From the NCBI GenBank assembly GCA_031378805.1, contig JANNEO010000103.1, forward strand, positions 6,727 through 70,726: a stretch of 64,000 nucleotides of DNA, read 5' to 3'. Position 1 is the first letter of the stretch; each line of letters starts with the position of its first letter. This DNA comes from JADCCX01 sp031378805. GTDB taxonomy: Bacteria; Pseudomonadota; Alphaproteobacteria; Rhizobiales; Beijerinckiaceae. The position numbers and the translations under genes are program-made. Shown one piece after another: positions 43,217-52,994 of the stretch. The notes below the pieces were generated by a model, which saw nothing but the letters and a program-made list of their open reading frames with translations, was not told where the DNA came from and did no database searches.

Positions 43217-44287
43217 CTACTGCGGCACTTTGTCCTCGATGCCCTGGACATAGAACATCATGCCGAAGACCTGCTCGTCCGACAGCCGGTCGCCACCCTT
43301 GCATTCGATGGTCTTGCCGGTCTGGTCGATGACCGGGCACTTGAACGGATCGAGCGTGCCAGCCTTGATGGCGGCTTCCGTCGTCTCGGCCAGCTTCTTC
43401 ACATCATCGGGAACATTCCTGTACGGACCCATCACGACCTTGCCCTTGGCAAGACCATCGAACGTATCCTTCGATTCCCACTTGCCTTCGAGCACGGCAC
43501 GGGTGCGCTCGATATAGTAGGGGTTCCAGTCATCGATGATCGAGGTCATGACGTGGTTGGGCGCGAAACGGCTCATGTCGGACGCCTGGCCGAAGGAGAG
43601 CACGTTGCGGGCTGACGCGGCCTGCACGGGGGCAGGACTGTCCGTATGCTGCGTGACGATGTCGACGCCCTGATCCATCAACACCTTGGCAGCATCGGCC
43701 TCTTTCGGCGGATCAAACCACGAATTGACCCAGACGATCTTGATCTTGATGTTCGGGTTGACCGATTTCGCACCGAGATAGAAGGCGTTGATACCCGCGA
43801 TGACCTCGGGGATCGGGAAAGCGCCGACATAACCGATGGTGTTGGATTTCGTCATCTTGCCCGCCATCTGGCCGATGATGTAGCGGCCTTCGTGGAATTT
43901 GGCGGAATAGGTCGCAACATTGGGCGCACGCTTCACGCCGGTCGCATGTTCGAACTTCACGTCGGGGAAACGACGCGCCACCCGTAGGGTCGGCTCCATG
44001 TAGCCGAAAGACGTGGTGAAGATGAGCTTGTGGCCGGTGCGGGCCAACTGCTCGATGGCACGATCGCTGTCATTCTCCGGAACAGTTTCGACAAATGTGG
44101 TCTCGACGCGACCGGGGAACGCCTTCTCGATGGCCTGGCGACCCTGGTCATGCTGGTAGCTCCAGCCAAAATCGCCGACGGGGCCAACATAGATGAAGCC
44201 GATCTTCAGCTTCTCCTGTGCCATCGCCGCGCCGCCGACACCGACCGCCATGGCGACCCCGAAAGCCGCCGTCATCAAAGCCTTCAT
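43217..44287 (-). CDS. BMP family ABC transporter substrate-binding protein
   Basis: A 356-residue periplasmic protein with signal peptide MKALMTAAFGVAMAVGVGGAAMAQ. Family features are IGFIYVGPVGDFGWSYQHDQGRQAIEKAFPG, FTTSFGYMEPTLRVARRFPDVKFEHATG and GRYIIGQMAGKM, with NIKIKIVWVNSWFDPPKEADAAKVLMDQGVDIVTQHTDS. BMP (PnrA-like) proteins bind purine nucleosides or related ligands. ATG 44287 with AGGAAATTC upstream gives the signal. It is last in a four-gene ABC operon read from 47882. Confidence 0.9.
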   Translation of the reverse strand: MKALMTAAFGVAMAVGVGGAAMAQEKLKIGFIYVGPVGDFGWSYQHDQGRQAIEKAFPGRVETTFVETVPENDSDRAIEQLARTGHKLIFTTSFGYMEPTLRVARRFPDVKFEHATGVKRAPNVATYSAKFHEGRYIIGQMAGKMTKSNTIGYVGAFPIPEVIAGINAFYLGAKSVNPNIKIKIVWVNSWFDPPKEADAAKVLMDQGVDIVTQHTDSPAPVQAASARNVLSFGQASDMSRFAPNHVMTSIIDDWNPYYIERTRAVLEGKWESKDTFDGLAKGKVVMGPYRNVPDDVKKLAETTEAAIKAGTLDPFKCPVIDQTGKTIECKGGDRLSDEQVFGMMFYVQGIEDKVPQ

Positions 44288-44357
44288 GTTAGAATTTCCT
44301 TTCCAGATATTCGCTGGGAAGAGTGTTTCCACAGCCCGATTGTCACATCAAAGCACG

Positions 44358-45275
44358 TCAGCGATCAGGAATGAAGGGCTGGCCGAGCGATCCCACAGCG
44401 CTTTGTCGCCTCCGGTCGCGCAACGCCAGCGCAACCAGGGCCAGGATCGTCGCCAGATAGGGAATCGCGGACAGCAACTGCGATGGCAATCCGATACCTC
44501 CGGCCTGCGCATGGAGTTGCAGGACATTCATGGCACCGAAGAGATAGGCCCCCAGCAGCAGCCGCCACACCCTGCCGCCAGCGAAGACCACGATGGCCAG
44601 CGCGATCCAACCGCGCCCCGCTGTCATGCCAGGCGACCAGAACGGCGTGTAGACCAGCGAGAGATAGGCCCCGCCCAAACCTGCGCACGCCCCACCGAAC
44701 AGCACCGCCAGCACCCGCAAGCGTCGGACATCATGTCCAAGCGCATGGGCCGAGGCATGGTTTTCGCCGATGCCGGTCAGCACCAGCCCTCCGCGCGTCG
44801 CACGCAGCCACCAGGCAATGCCGACAGCCAGCGCCAGTGAAGCGTAGACAAAGGGATCCTGCCCGAAGAGCAGCTTGCCCAGCACCGGCAATTCCGTGAG
44901 GCCGGGGATCCACAGCGAAGGAATGGTTTCTCGCTTCATGCCGATGAAGCCTGCGCCGATCAGATTGGCGAGGCCGGTGCCGAAAATGGTGAGCGCCAGC
45001 CCGGCAGCCACCTGATTGGCCGCCAAGCCCACGGCAAACAGCGCGAACAGCGCCGCTAGCACCATACCTGCGGAGAGGCCCGCCAAGATCGCAAGGATCG
45101 ATGATCCTGTGAGGATTGCCACCGCGAAGGCCGCTGCCGCACCCACGATCATCATACCTTCGACGCCAAGGTTGAGCACACCCGCCCGCTCGGTCACGTG
45201 TTCGCCAAGCGCGGCCAGTAAAAGCGGTGTGGCGGCCGTGATGATGGTGAGCGTGACCAGGAGCCAGAAGGCCAT
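44358..45275 (-). CDS. ABC transporter permease, nucleoside-type (second)
   Basis: A 305-residue membrane permease with nine or so helices. TPLLLAALGEHVTERAGVLNLGVEGMMIVGA, LANQVAAGLALTIFGTGLANLIGAGFIGMKRE and SPGMTAGRGWIALAIVVFAGGRVWRLLLGAYLFG match the YufQ/NupQ-type permeases. Start ATG 45275 overlaps the stop of the first permease as TGATG. Confidence 0.9.
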   Translation of the reverse strand: MAFWLLVTLTIITAATPLLLAALGEHVTERAGVLNLGVEGMMIVGAAAAFAVAILTGSSILAILAGLSAGMVLAALFALFAVGLAANQVAAGLALTIFGTGLANLIGAGFIGMKRETIPSLWIPGLTELPVLGKLLFGQDPFVYASLALAVGIAWWLRATRGGLVLTGIGENHASAHALGHDVRRLRVLAVLFGGACAGLGGAYLSLVYTPFWSPGMTAGRGWIALAIVVFAGGRVWRLLLGAYLFGAMNVLQLHAQAGGIGLPSQLLSAIPYLATILALVALALRDRRRQSAVGSLGQPFIPDR

Positions 45276-46336
45276 CAGCCCCTCCCCAGCACGACGCGGT
45301 GGCGCGTCAGCGCCTCACCGCCCAGCAGGCAGAACAGCAGCACGCCCTGAAACACACGCGCCAGGTCCAGCGGCAGCTTCAGCGCAATCTGCGCGTTTTC
45401 CGCGCCGATCAGGATCATCGCCATCACCAGCGAGGCCAGCACGATGCCCGGAGCCGACAGTCGACCCAGGAATGCCACAATGATCGCGGTGAAGCCGTAT
45501 CCCGGCGAAATCGAAGGTTGCAGCTGTCCGATCTGACCCGCGACCTCCGCAACGCCGGCCAACCCCGCAAGGCCGCCTGACATCAGGAACACCACCAGCG
45601 TGATCCGCCGCTCGTTAAACCCGCCGAACCGTGCCGACCGGGGCGCCTCGCCCAGTGCGCGAATACCGAAACCCAGCAGGGTGCGGTTGAGCACAATCCA
45701 GGCTGCGAGAGCAGCCACCAGCGCAAACACCAGTCCCCAATGCACCCGACCGCCAGCCAGCAGCGGCGGCAAGGTCGCTGCGGGATCGAACATCACGCTT
45801 TGAGGGAAATTGAACGCCTTCGGATCGCGCCAGGGACCACGCACCATGTAATCCAGCAGGAGCTGCGCCATATAGACCAGCATAAGGCTTGTCAGGATTT
45901 CGCTCACACCCAGGCGATTGCGCAGCGATGCCGGGATCGCCGCCCACAGCATTCCGCCTGCGATTCCCGCCATAAGCATCAGCGGCAGAACCCACCACGC
46001 TCCGGAGCCATGGGTGAGAACGGCAACCCCACCGCCGCACAGGCCACCGATCACGAACTGCCCTTCCGCGCCGATATTCCAGCGATCCGCGCGGTAACAG
46101 AACGCCAGCCCGATGCCGATCAGCATCAGCGGCGTGGCCTTGAGCAGGATTTCCTGCACCGCCCATCCCTGCGACAGCGGCTCGGTGACGTAGACTTGGA
46201 AGGCACGGACCGGCGAGCGGCCCATCAGCCACACGATCACGCCGCCGATGATCAAGGCGACGCCAAAAGCAACAACCGGCGTCAGCCATTCCCTGAGGCG
46301 CGAGACGTCGTCTCGGGGCAGCAGATCAAGCCGCAT
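45275..46336 (-). CDS. ABC transporter permease, nucleoside-type (first)
   Basis: A 353-residue permease with the pattern NIGAEGQFVIGGLCGGGVAVL, AAIPASLRNRLGVSEILTSLMLVYMAQLLLDYMVRGPWRDPKAFNFPQS and SPGYGFTAIIVAFLGRLSAPGIVLASLVMAMILIGAE, as in YufP/NupP-type proteins. ATG 46336 follows GGTGGG; a GTG at 46348 is possible. It overlaps the ATPase gene by 11 bases. Confidence 0.9.
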   Translation of the reverse strand: MRLDLLPRDDVSRLREWLTPVVAFGVALIIGGVIVWLMGRSPVRAFQVYVTEPLSQGWAVQEILLKATPLMLIGIGLAFCYRADRWNIGAEGQFVIGGLCGGGVAVLTHGSGAWWVLPLMLMAGIAGGMLWAAIPASLRNRLGVSEILTSLMLVYMAQLLLDYMVRGPWRDPKAFNFPQSVMFDPAATLPPLLAGGRVHWGLVFALVAALAAWIVLNRTLLGFGIRALGEAPRSARFGGFNERRITLVVFLMSGGLAGLAGVAEVAGQIGQLQPSISPGYGFTAIIVAFLGRLSAPGIVLASLVMAMILIGAENAQIALKLPLDLARVFQGVLLFCLLGGEALTRHRVVLGRG

Positions 46337-47882
46337 CGCGCTGCCCACCGTGGGTTTCCACGACGCCCTCTGTCATCAGCAGGCCAACATCCTCCCGCGT
46401 GACGGCGGCGGTCGGGCGCGCCTCAGTCAACCGCCCTGCCCGCATCACGGCAATACGATCCGCAATGGCGAAAACTTCATCCAGATCCTGGCTGATCACC
46501 ACCACGGCCGCGCCCGCCTCTGCCAGTTGCATGAGTGCCAGTCGAATGTTCTGTGTCGCGGCAGCATCAACCCCCCAGGTCGGCTGATTGACGACCAGCA
46601 GCTTGGGCTGGCGCAGGATTTCACGCCCGATCACATATTTCTGGAGATTGCCACCTGACAGCCGCCGCGCTTCGGGGTCAGCACCACTGCCCCGCACATC
46701 GAAAGCGCTGACGACAGCTGAAAGCCGCTCGCGCAGGCCTTTCCTATCGAGCCAGCCCAAACGCGATGCGCTGTCTACTCGCGGCAGGCTGAGGACAAGG
46801 TTGTCCGAGAGAGTTGCGCGCGGCAATGTCGCCTGACCCAACCGCTCCTCCGGCACGAAGGCGGCACCAGCATCCCGCCGCGCCGTGATCGAAGCCTGCG
46901 TGATGTTGCGGCCCAACAAGCGGATCGTGCCCGTGCTGACCCTGTTCGCTTCACCTGAAAGGGCAGCGAACAATTCCGTCTGGCCACCACCGGCGACGCC
47001 CGCGATGGCGATGATTTCACCTGCTGCAACCTTCAGCGAAACGTCCCGCAAGGCCACACCATGAACATCCGGCGATGGAGCGCCAAGACTGCTGATCTCC
47101 AGCACGGTCACAGTCTCTTTGCCTTGCGCACGCGTTTCACGGCGAACCTCGGTCACATCTGACCCTACCATCAGGGCCGCGAGGGACCGACTGGTTTCCC
47201 GGCGCGGATCGGCATGGGCGACAAGCTTGCCGCCCCTCAAGATCGTCGCAGCGGAGCACAGGCGGCGCACCTCATCGAGCTTGTGGCTGATGAACAGCAC
47301 GCTGGCGCCATCAGCGGCCAGTTGCTCCAGTGTTGTGAACAGTCCTTCTGCTTCCTGCGGGGTGAGCACGGATGTCGGCTCGTCCAGGACAAGCAATTTC
47401 GGCTGTTGCAGCAAGGCACGGATGATCTCGATCCGTTGCCGCTCGCCCGCCGAAAGGCTCCATACCGACGCGGCCGGGTCCAGCGCCAGGCCATACCGAC
47501 GGGCCAGCACGGCGGCATCCCGCGACAGGGCGGCGTCCGCCTTGCGCCCTGGCAACCCCAGCGCCAGGTTTTCCAGCACGCTCAGGTTCTCGAACAGCGA
47601 GAAATGCTGGAATACCATGGCAATTCCCAGCGCCCGCGCCGCTTCCGGATGGGGAATGCGCACAGGCTTGCCCTGCCAGAGGATGGAACCCGCATCGGGT
47701 TGCAGGAGACCAAAGAGAATCTTGACCAGCGTGGATTTGCCCGCGCCGTTTTCCCCCAGCAAGGCATGGATCTCACCCGCATTGACGGTGAGCGCAACGC
47801 CATCATTGGCGGTGAATGCGCCAAAGCGCTTGACGATACCGTCGAGCTGGACAAGCGGTTGAGGGGCACGTGCAAGGATCAC
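46326..47882 (-). CDS. ABC transporter duplicated ATP-binding protein, nucleoside/sugar type
   Basis: A 518-residue ATPase with two ABC domains. The first has Walker A GENGAGKST (43-51), signature SLSAGERQRIEI and Walker B LLVLDEPTSVLTP. The second has a degenerate Walker A (VAGGGQTELFAAL), signature RRLSGGNLQKYVIGREI and NQPTWGVDAAA. This is the arrangement of RbsA/YufO-type ATPases that serve BMP transporters. The start is GTG 47882 with GGGGAA close upstream, so the exact start is uncertain. Confidence 0.9.
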   Translation of the reverse strand: MILARAPQPLVQLDGIVKRFGAFTANDGVALTVNAGEIHALLGENGAGKSTLVKILFGLLQPDAGSILWQGKPVRIPHPEAARALGIAMVFQHFSLFENLSVLENLALGLPGRKADAALSRDAAVLARRYGLALDPAASVWSLSAGERQRIEIIRALLQQPKLLVLDEPTSVLTPQEAEGLFTTLEQLAADGASVLFISHKLDEVRRLCSAATILRGGKLVAHADPRRETSRSLAALMVGSDVTEVRRETRAQGKETVTVLEISSLGAPSPDVHGVALRDVSLKVAAGEIIAIAGVAGGGQTELFAALSGEANRVSTGTIRLLGRNITQASITARRDAGAAFVPEERLGQATLPRATLSDNLVLSLPRVDSASRLGWLDRKGLRERLSAVVSAFDVRGSGADPEARRLSGGNLQKYVIGREILRQPKLLVVNQPTWGVDAAATQNIRLALMQLAEAGAAVVVISQDLDEVFAIADRIAVMRAGRLTEARPTAAVTREDVGLLMTEGVVETHGGQRDAA

Positions 47883-47978
47883 TTCCCCACAATTCCCGAT
47901 GTATCATGGTTTGACCAGTGGCTGCGGTTTTGAACCCACAGAAAGACCAGTCGCCGCCATATCCAACCCATGCGGGCC

Positions 47979-48006
47979 TTGACATTCAGATGATATGCGA
48001 TAGCAC
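47979..48006 (+). promoter_or_regulatory. Possible rpmG promoter
   Basis: TTGACA at 47979-47984 is a perfect -35 match, followed after 16 bases by TAGCAC (48001-48006), a weak -10. It lies about 100 bases upstream of rpmG in the divergent gap with the ABC ATPase gene. The -10 is poor, so confidence is low. Confidence 0.4.
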
Positions 48007-48108
48007 GCCCACTCTCGTTGCGGTGTGACCCGCGATGGCTTGCATTGATGGACTTTCGCGCCTGTTGGTTATGCCTTCCGCCGCCGAACCGATCTTAGGA
48101 GAATTCAA

Positions 48109-48276
48109 ATGGCGAAGGCCAACACCATCAAGATTCGGCTGAACTCATCTGCCGATACCGGCCACTTCTACGTGACCAAGAAAAATGCCCGCACCAAGAC
48201 CGAGAAGCTGGTGATGAAGAAGTACGATCCCGTTGCCCGCAAGCACGTGGAATACAAGGAAGGCAAGATCAAGTAA
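48109..48276 (+). CDS. rpmG: Ribosomal protein L33
   Basis: A 55-residue ribosomal protein (begins MAKANTIKIRLNSSADTGHF, ends KHVEYKEGKIK). It lacks the zinc-binding CxxC pairs, so it is the cysteine-free form common in alphaproteobacteria. AGGAG is 9 bases before ATG 48109. It is a single gene closed by a strong terminator at 48302-48330. Confidence 0.96.
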   Translation: MAKANTIKIRLNSSADTGHFYVTKKNARTKTEKLVMKKYDPVARKHVEYKEGKIK

Positions 48277-48301
48277 TTGATCTAACCCTCTGATTGGATT
48301 G

Positions 48302-48330
48302 AAAAAGCGCCGGTTTATGGGCGCTTTTTT
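48302..48330. terminator. Bidirectional terminator between rpmG and tpiA
   Basis: AAAAAGCGCC (48302-48311) and GGCGCTTTTT (48320-48329) form a 10-bp stem with loop GGTTTATG, with an extra T at 48330. The A/T-rich arms make it work in both directions for the convergent genes. Confidence 0.9.
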
Positions 48331-48337
48331 CTTGTCT

Positions 48338-49102
48338 CTACGCCACAATCTCCGGGCAGGCTGCCGCAATCGCCAGGTAGTCACTGGCCTTCAGGCTCGC
48401 GCCCCCTACCAGCGCACCATTGACGTTGGCGACCGCCATCAGTTCCGCTGCATTCGATGGCTTCACCGAGCCGCCATAGAGGATTCGTACGGTTTCGCCC
48501 GCATCGGAAAACCGCGCGATCAAGCCGTTGCGGATCGCGGAATGCACGTCGGACACCTCCTGCACGGTTGGCGTCCGGCCCGTGCCGATCGCCCACACTG
48601 GCTCATAGGCCACAACAAGCTGCTCAGGCGGCGTGTTCTCAGGAATTGATTCGGCAAGCTGCCCGGAGACCACCGAAATGGTCAGTCCCGAATCGCGCTC
48701 GGCCTCGGTTTCACCCACGCAGATGATCGCGGTCAGGCCCGCCCGCACCACTGCCGCAGCCTTGGCCGCAACCACCGCGTTGCTCTCGCCATGGTCGGCG
48801 CGGCGCTCGCTGTGACCCACAATGACAGCGCTGCCGCCTGCATCGGCAATCATTTCGGCAGAAACATCGCCGGTATGTGCGCCCGATCCATTGGCATGGC
48901 AATCCTGCGCACCCAGATGGATCGCGGACGCTTCCGCAACCTTCGCAAAACCCAGCAACAGAGTGGCAGGCGGGCAAATCAGCAGGTCTGCCTTGGCAGC
49001 AACGGCAGGTGCGCCATCCATCATCGCCTTCAGTTCCGCGGCAGAAGCCTTGAGGCCGTTCATCTTCCAGTTTCCGGCGATCATCGGTCGGACAGCGCTC
49101 AT
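48338..49102 (-). CDS. tpiA: Triosephosphate isomerase
   Basis: A 254-residue glycolytic enzyme that interconverts glyceraldehyde-3-phosphate and dihydroxyacetone phosphate. Lys13 (GNWKMNG), His97 (VGHSERR) and Glu167 (AYEPVWAIGTG) form the catalytic set, and LYGGSVKPSNA is the phosphate-binding loop. ATG 49102 fits the usual N-terminus; the frame from 49246 is an unsupported extension. It is divergent from the PpiD-like gene. Confidence 0.97.
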   Translation of the reverse strand: MSAVRPMIAGNWKMNGLKASAAELKAMMDGAPAVAAKADLLICPPATLLLGFAKVAEASAIHLGAQDCHANGSGAHTGDVSAEMIADAGGSAVIVGHSERRADHGESNAVVAAKAAAVVRAGLTAIICVGETEAERDSGLTISVVSGQLAESIPENTPPEQLVVAYEPVWAIGTGRTPTVQEVSDVHSAIRNGLIARFSDAGETVRILYGGSVKPSNAAELMAVANVNGALVGGASLKASDYLAIAAACPEIVA

Positions 49103-49212
49103 GAGCAGTTTCTTCCGTTGTTTTGCAGGTGAAACCCGCCTATCACGACGCCGTAAAACCGACAACGCGCGACGGCAATGGTCGATGCGGCAGATCATCA
49201 GGTGGACTTCAC

Positions 49213-51141
49213 ATGCTGTCAGGCATTCGTGGCGCGGCTGGAACATGGCTTGGGAAAGTGGTCCTGACCATCCTCTTCGGCTTCCTCATCATCAGTTTCG
49301 CAATCTGGGGCATCGGCGACATCTTCCGCAGCGGTGGCTCGACCGCCTTGGCCAGCGTGGGTCGCACCGAAATCAGCGCGGATGCTTTTCGGCGGACATA
49401 CCAGCAGCGCATCCTGGACATTCAGCAGCGCAGCAGGGGCTTCACCACGGAGCAGGCCCGCGCCATCGGCCTTGACCGGCAAGTCTTGAACCAGCTGATC
49501 AGCGAGACAGCGCTGAACGAGAACGCCCGCAAGCTCGGCCTGGCCATCAGCACGGAAGACGTGGCGCGCTCACTTGCCGCGAATGCCGCATTTCGGGGCG
49601 CGGATGGCCGCTTCAATCGCCTCGCTTTCGACGCGTATGTCCGCGATGTCGGCCTCACCGAAGGTGCATTCTTGCAACAGCAGCGCCAGGCAACCTTGCG
49701 ACAACAGATTGGCGAGGCGGTATCCGGTGGGTTCTCTGCACCCAACGCCGTGCTTGAAATGCTCCACCGCTACCGCGCCGAAGAGCGGGTGATCCGCTAT
49801 GTCGTCATTCCCGGCACCATCGCATCGTCCCTGCCTGCTCCGACGGAAGAGGCATTGAAGGCCCTGCACGAGCAGCGCAAGGCCGCCTTCCGCGCACCGG
49901 AATACCGCGCGTTCAACGCCATGGTCCTGAGCCCGTCGGAGTTCGCCGCCGACATTCAGGTCACTGACGCTGAACTGCGCCAGGCCTATGACCGTGGCGT
50001 GGCCGCCAGCCGCTTCGGTACCCCGGAAAAACGTCAGATCCAGCAGATCGTTTTTCCCAATTTGGCCGAAGCAACCTCTGCTGCGGAGCGCCTCAAGGGC
50101 GGACTGACCTGGGAAGCCCTGCTCGACGAGCGCAAGCTGAAACCAGTTGATGCCGATCTCGGCCTCAAGGCACGCGGCGAACTGCCGGACAGATCAATCG
50201 CGGAGGGTGCATTCGCCCTGGCGAAGGATGCCGTGAGCGCCCCGATCCAGGGGCCGTTCGGAACCGTGTTGCTGCGTGTCTCCGCCATCGAAGCGGGAAC
50301 CTCGCCCCCCTTCGACACACTGAAGGATGCGCTTCGCACTGAAGTCGCCGCCGGAAAACTGACAGGGGATGGCGAACTGCGCCGCAAACTCGATGGCATC
50401 CACGACAGGATCGAAGATTTGCGCTCTGCCGGCAAGAGCCTGCAACAGGTGGCTGAAGACATGAAGCGACCCCTGACAATCATCGCGGCTGCAGATGCAC
50501 AAGGGCGCAATCCTGCGGCCGAGCCGATCACCGGTATTCCCGACAGCGCCGATGTTCTCAAGGCCGTGTTTCAGTCCGAGCGCGGCGTCGACAACGAGGC
50601 CATCCGCACACGCGACAGCGGCTATGTCTGGTTCGAGATCCAGAGCATCGAGCGTGGGCGCGAACGCACCTTCGATGAGGTACGCACCCAGGTTGAGGAG
50701 GCCTGGCGCAACGATGAAGCTGCGCGATTGACCAATCAGAGCGCCAACGAACTTCTCAAGCGCGTGGAAGGCGGCGAAAAGCTGGACGCCGTAGCAACAG
50801 AACTTGGCGTGATGGTCGAAACCGCCCAGGCCGTGACCCGCAACGGCAACGATGCCGTCGGGCCTTCTGCTGCGGCGACGGCGTTTTCCCTCACCCAGGG
50901 CAAGTTCTCCGTGGCAGCGACGGGCCGAGGAGCCGATCGCATGATCTTGACGGTTGATGCCATTGCGGTTCCGCCGTTCAATCCCGAGGACACAGCAACG
51001 AAGAGCATGAAAGCGCAGCTTGATACGACCATCTCCAACGAATGGCTCGGTCAGTATGCCGCCCGGATCCAGAACGACCTGGGCGTTTCGATCAATGACC
51101 GGGCCCTGACCTTGGCCACGGGTGCCCCCAACCAGCGCTGA
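49213..51141 (+). CDS. PpiD/SurA-like membrane-anchored peptidyl-prolyl isomerase
   Basis: A 642-residue protein with a single N-terminal helix (VVLTILFGFLIISFAIWGIGDIF) that anchors a large periplasmic part. A SurA-like N-terminal chaperone domain (ALASVGRTEISADAFRRTYQQRI) is followed by a parvulin-type region (KRQIQQIVFPNLAEATSAAERLKGGLTWEALLDER...DLGLKARGELPD) and a long C-terminal domain. It likely helps outer-membrane proteins fold. ATG 49213 follows AGGTGG. The stop overlaps the trpE start (TGATG), an order I recall as conserved in Hyphomicrobiales. Confidence 0.9.
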   Translation: MLSGIRGAAGTWLGKVVLTILFGFLIISFAIWGIGDIFRSGGSTALASVGRTEISADAFRRTYQQRILDIQQRSRGFTTEQARAIGLDRQVLNQLISETALNENARKLGLAISTEDVARSLAANAAFRGADGRFNRLAFDAYVRDVGLTEGAFLQQQRQATLRQQIGEAVSGGFSAPNAVLEMLHRYRAEERVIRYVVIPGTIASSLPAPTEEALKALHEQRKAAFRAPEYRAFNAMVLSPSEFAADIQVTDAELRQAYDRGVAASRFGTPEKRQIQQIVFPNLAEATSAAERLKGGLTWEALLDERKLKPVDADLGLKARGELPDRSIAEGAFALAKDAVSAPIQGPFGTVLLRVSAIEAGTSPPFDTLKDALRTEVAAGKLTGDGELRRKLDGIHDRIEDLRSAGKSLQQVAEDMKRPLTIIAAADAQGRNPAAEPITGIPDSADVLKAVFQSERGVDNEAIRTRDSGYVWFEIQSIERGRERTFDEVRTQVEEAWRNDEAARLTNQSANELLKRVEGGEKLDAVATELGVMVETAQAVTRNGNDAVGPSAAATAFSLTQGKFSVAATGRGADRMILTVDAIAVPPFNPEDTATKSMKAQLDTTISNEWLGQYAARIQNDLGVSINDRALTLATGAPNQR

Positions 51142-52664
51142 TGACCACGAAAGCATCCCATTTGGATATGTTCGCGGCGACCTACGGGCGTGGCGAACCC
51201 CAACTCGTGGTCGAACGCATGGTAGCGGACCTCGAAACCGCCGTTTCTGCTCACATGAAGCTTGCGCGCCTGGGCGGTCCGACATTCCTGCTGGAATCGG
51301 TTGAAGGCGGCGCTGTGCGCGGGCGCTATTCGATGATCGGCCTGAAGCCGGACATCATCTGGCGTGCCCATGACGGCAAGGCGGAAATCAACCGCCACGC
51401 ACTCACCGATCCGGATGATTTCAAGGCGGAAACGCTGGCACCACTGCTGAGCCTGCGTGCCGTCAATGCGGAATCGCAGATTCCCACGCCAGACGGTTTG
51501 CCTCCCATGGCAGCCGGATTGTTCGGTTATCTCGGCTACGACATGGTGCGCGAGATGGAGCGCCTGCCGCCGCCAAAGCCGGATGCATTGGGAACACCCG
51601 ATTCCATCTTCATCCGCCCTACCGTGATGGTGGTGTTCGATGCGGTGCGCGACGAACTGGTGATCGTGACGCCTGTGCGCCCAAGGCCAGGTGTCACAGC
51701 CACCATGGCGCAAGAAGCCGCAAGGCAGCGTATCGACGAGGTGATCGACTGCCTGGAGCAACCATTGCACCACGCCTCGGGTGGCGCCAGAGCGGACGCA
51801 GCGCAGGCCGCCAAAGGCGTTTCGAACACCGGCGAGGAGCGCTACCTCTCGATGGTCGAGCAGGCGAAGGAATACATCCGCGCGGGCGATATATTCCAGG
51901 TTGTTCTGGCGCAGCGCTTTTCCTCGCCCTTCGCGCTGGATGGTTTCTCGCTTTATCGGTCGCTGCGGCGCATCAACCCTTCGCCCTATCTCTGCTACCT
52001 GAGTTTCGGCAACTTCGAGATCGTCTGCTCCAGTCCGGAAATCCTGGTGAAATTGCGCGATGGCAAGGTCACCATCCGCCCCATCGCAGGCACGCGGCCA
52101 CGCGGCGCAGACAGCGCTGAGGACATTCGCCTGGGTGAGGAATTGTTGGCGGACGAGAAAGAGCGCGCCGAACATCTGATGCTGCTCGATTTGGGCCGCA
52201 ACGATGTCGGCCGTGTCTCGACCATCGGCAGCGTGCGCGTCACCGACAGCTTCTTTCTCGAGCGCTACAGCCATGTCATGCACATCGTCTCGAACGTCGA
52301 GGGCACCGTGCGCTCCGGATGCGATGCGCTGGATGCACTCATAGCGGGTTTTCCGGCTGGCACAGTGTCAGGCGCACCAAAGGTTCGCGCCATGGAGATC
52401 ATCGACGAGCTGGAGGTCAGCCGTCGCGGCATTTATGCGGGCTGTATTGGCTATTTCGGCTCCGATGGGTCGATGGACACCTGCATCGTGCTCCGCACCG
52501 CCATCGTCAAGGATGGCCAGATGCATGTGATGGCAGGCGCGGGCGTGGTGTATGATTCCAACCCGCTCTCCGAGTTTCAGGAATGCATCAACAAGTCCCA
52601 GGCGCTGTTCCGCGCTGCCGAGGAAGCGGTGCGCTTCGCCACGCGGGCGAAGCGGGGGCAGTGA
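51141..52664 (+). CDS. trpE: Anthranilate synthase component I
   Basis: A 507-residue enzyme that makes anthranilate from chorismate with TrpG. The tryptophan-sensing region FLLESVEGG is near residue 50. The chorismate-binding core has YMEFGD-like CYLSFGNFEIVCSSPEILVKL, PIAGTRPRGAD, DEKERAEHLMLLDLGRNDVGRV and FPAGTVSGAPKVRAMEIIDELE. It is a separate TrpE, not the TrpEG fusion known in some rhizobia. The start overlaps the ppiD-like stop. trpG lies 3.5 kb downstream. Confidence 0.96.
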   Translation: MTTKASHLDMFAATYGRGEPQLVVERMVADLETAVSAHMKLARLGGPTFLLESVEGGAVRGRYSMIGLKPDIIWRAHDGKAEINRHALTDPDDFKAETLAPLLSLRAVNAESQIPTPDGLPPMAAGLFGYLGYDMVREMERLPPPKPDALGTPDSIFIRPTVMVVFDAVRDELVIVTPVRPRPGVTATMAQEAARQRIDEVIDCLEQPLHHASGGARADAAQAAKGVSNTGEERYLSMVEQAKEYIRAGDIFQVVLAQRFSSPFALDGFSLYRSLRRINPSPYLCYLSFGNFEIVCSSPEILVKLRDGKVTIRPIAGTRPRGADSAEDIRLGEELLADEKERAEHLMLLDLGRNDVGRVSTIGSVRVTDSFFLERYSHVMHIVSNVEGTVRSGCDALDALIAGFPAGTVSGAPKVRAMEIIDELEVSRRGIYAGCIGYFGSDGSMDTCIVLRTAIVKDGQMHVMAGAGVVYDSNPLSEFQECINKSQALFRAAEEAVRFATRAKRGQ

Positions 52665-52730
52665 AATCTCCCTAGCATCATTGTTGTGATAGCCCCTTGC
52701 TGTGCTACATTGTGGCCCAAGGAGATAACC

Positions 52731-52994
52731 ATGACAGAGAATGCCGTAGTCCGCGCACGCATCGACGAGCGGATCAAGAACGAAGCGTCTGACGTTCTGG
52801 CCGCAATGGGTTTGACCGTGTCGGATGCCTTTCGCCTGATGATGGCACGCATTGCCAACGACAAGGCGCTGCCGTTCGAGCCATTGACTCCCAACCAGAC
52901 GACCATCGATGCGATGCGTCAGTCCCGTTCCGGAAAACTGCACCGCTTTAAGACGGTGGATGCTTTGATGGATGATCTGCGTGCGGATGATTGA
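52731..52994 (+). CDS. RelB/DinJ family antitoxin
   Basis: An 87-residue antitoxin. The ribbon-helix-helix pattern ENAVVRARIDERIKNEASDVLAAMGLTVSDAFRLMMARIANDKALPFEP is characteristic of RelB/DinJ. ATG 52731 follows AAGGAG. The stop overlaps the start of a YafQ-like toxin by 8 bases, the usual arrangement. The partner is broken by an early stop, so the antitoxin may be an orphan. Confidence 0.9.
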   Translation: MTENAVVRARIDERIKNEASDVLAAMGLTVSDAFRLMMARIANDKALPFEPLTPNQTTIDAMRQSRSGKLHRFKTVDALMDDLRADD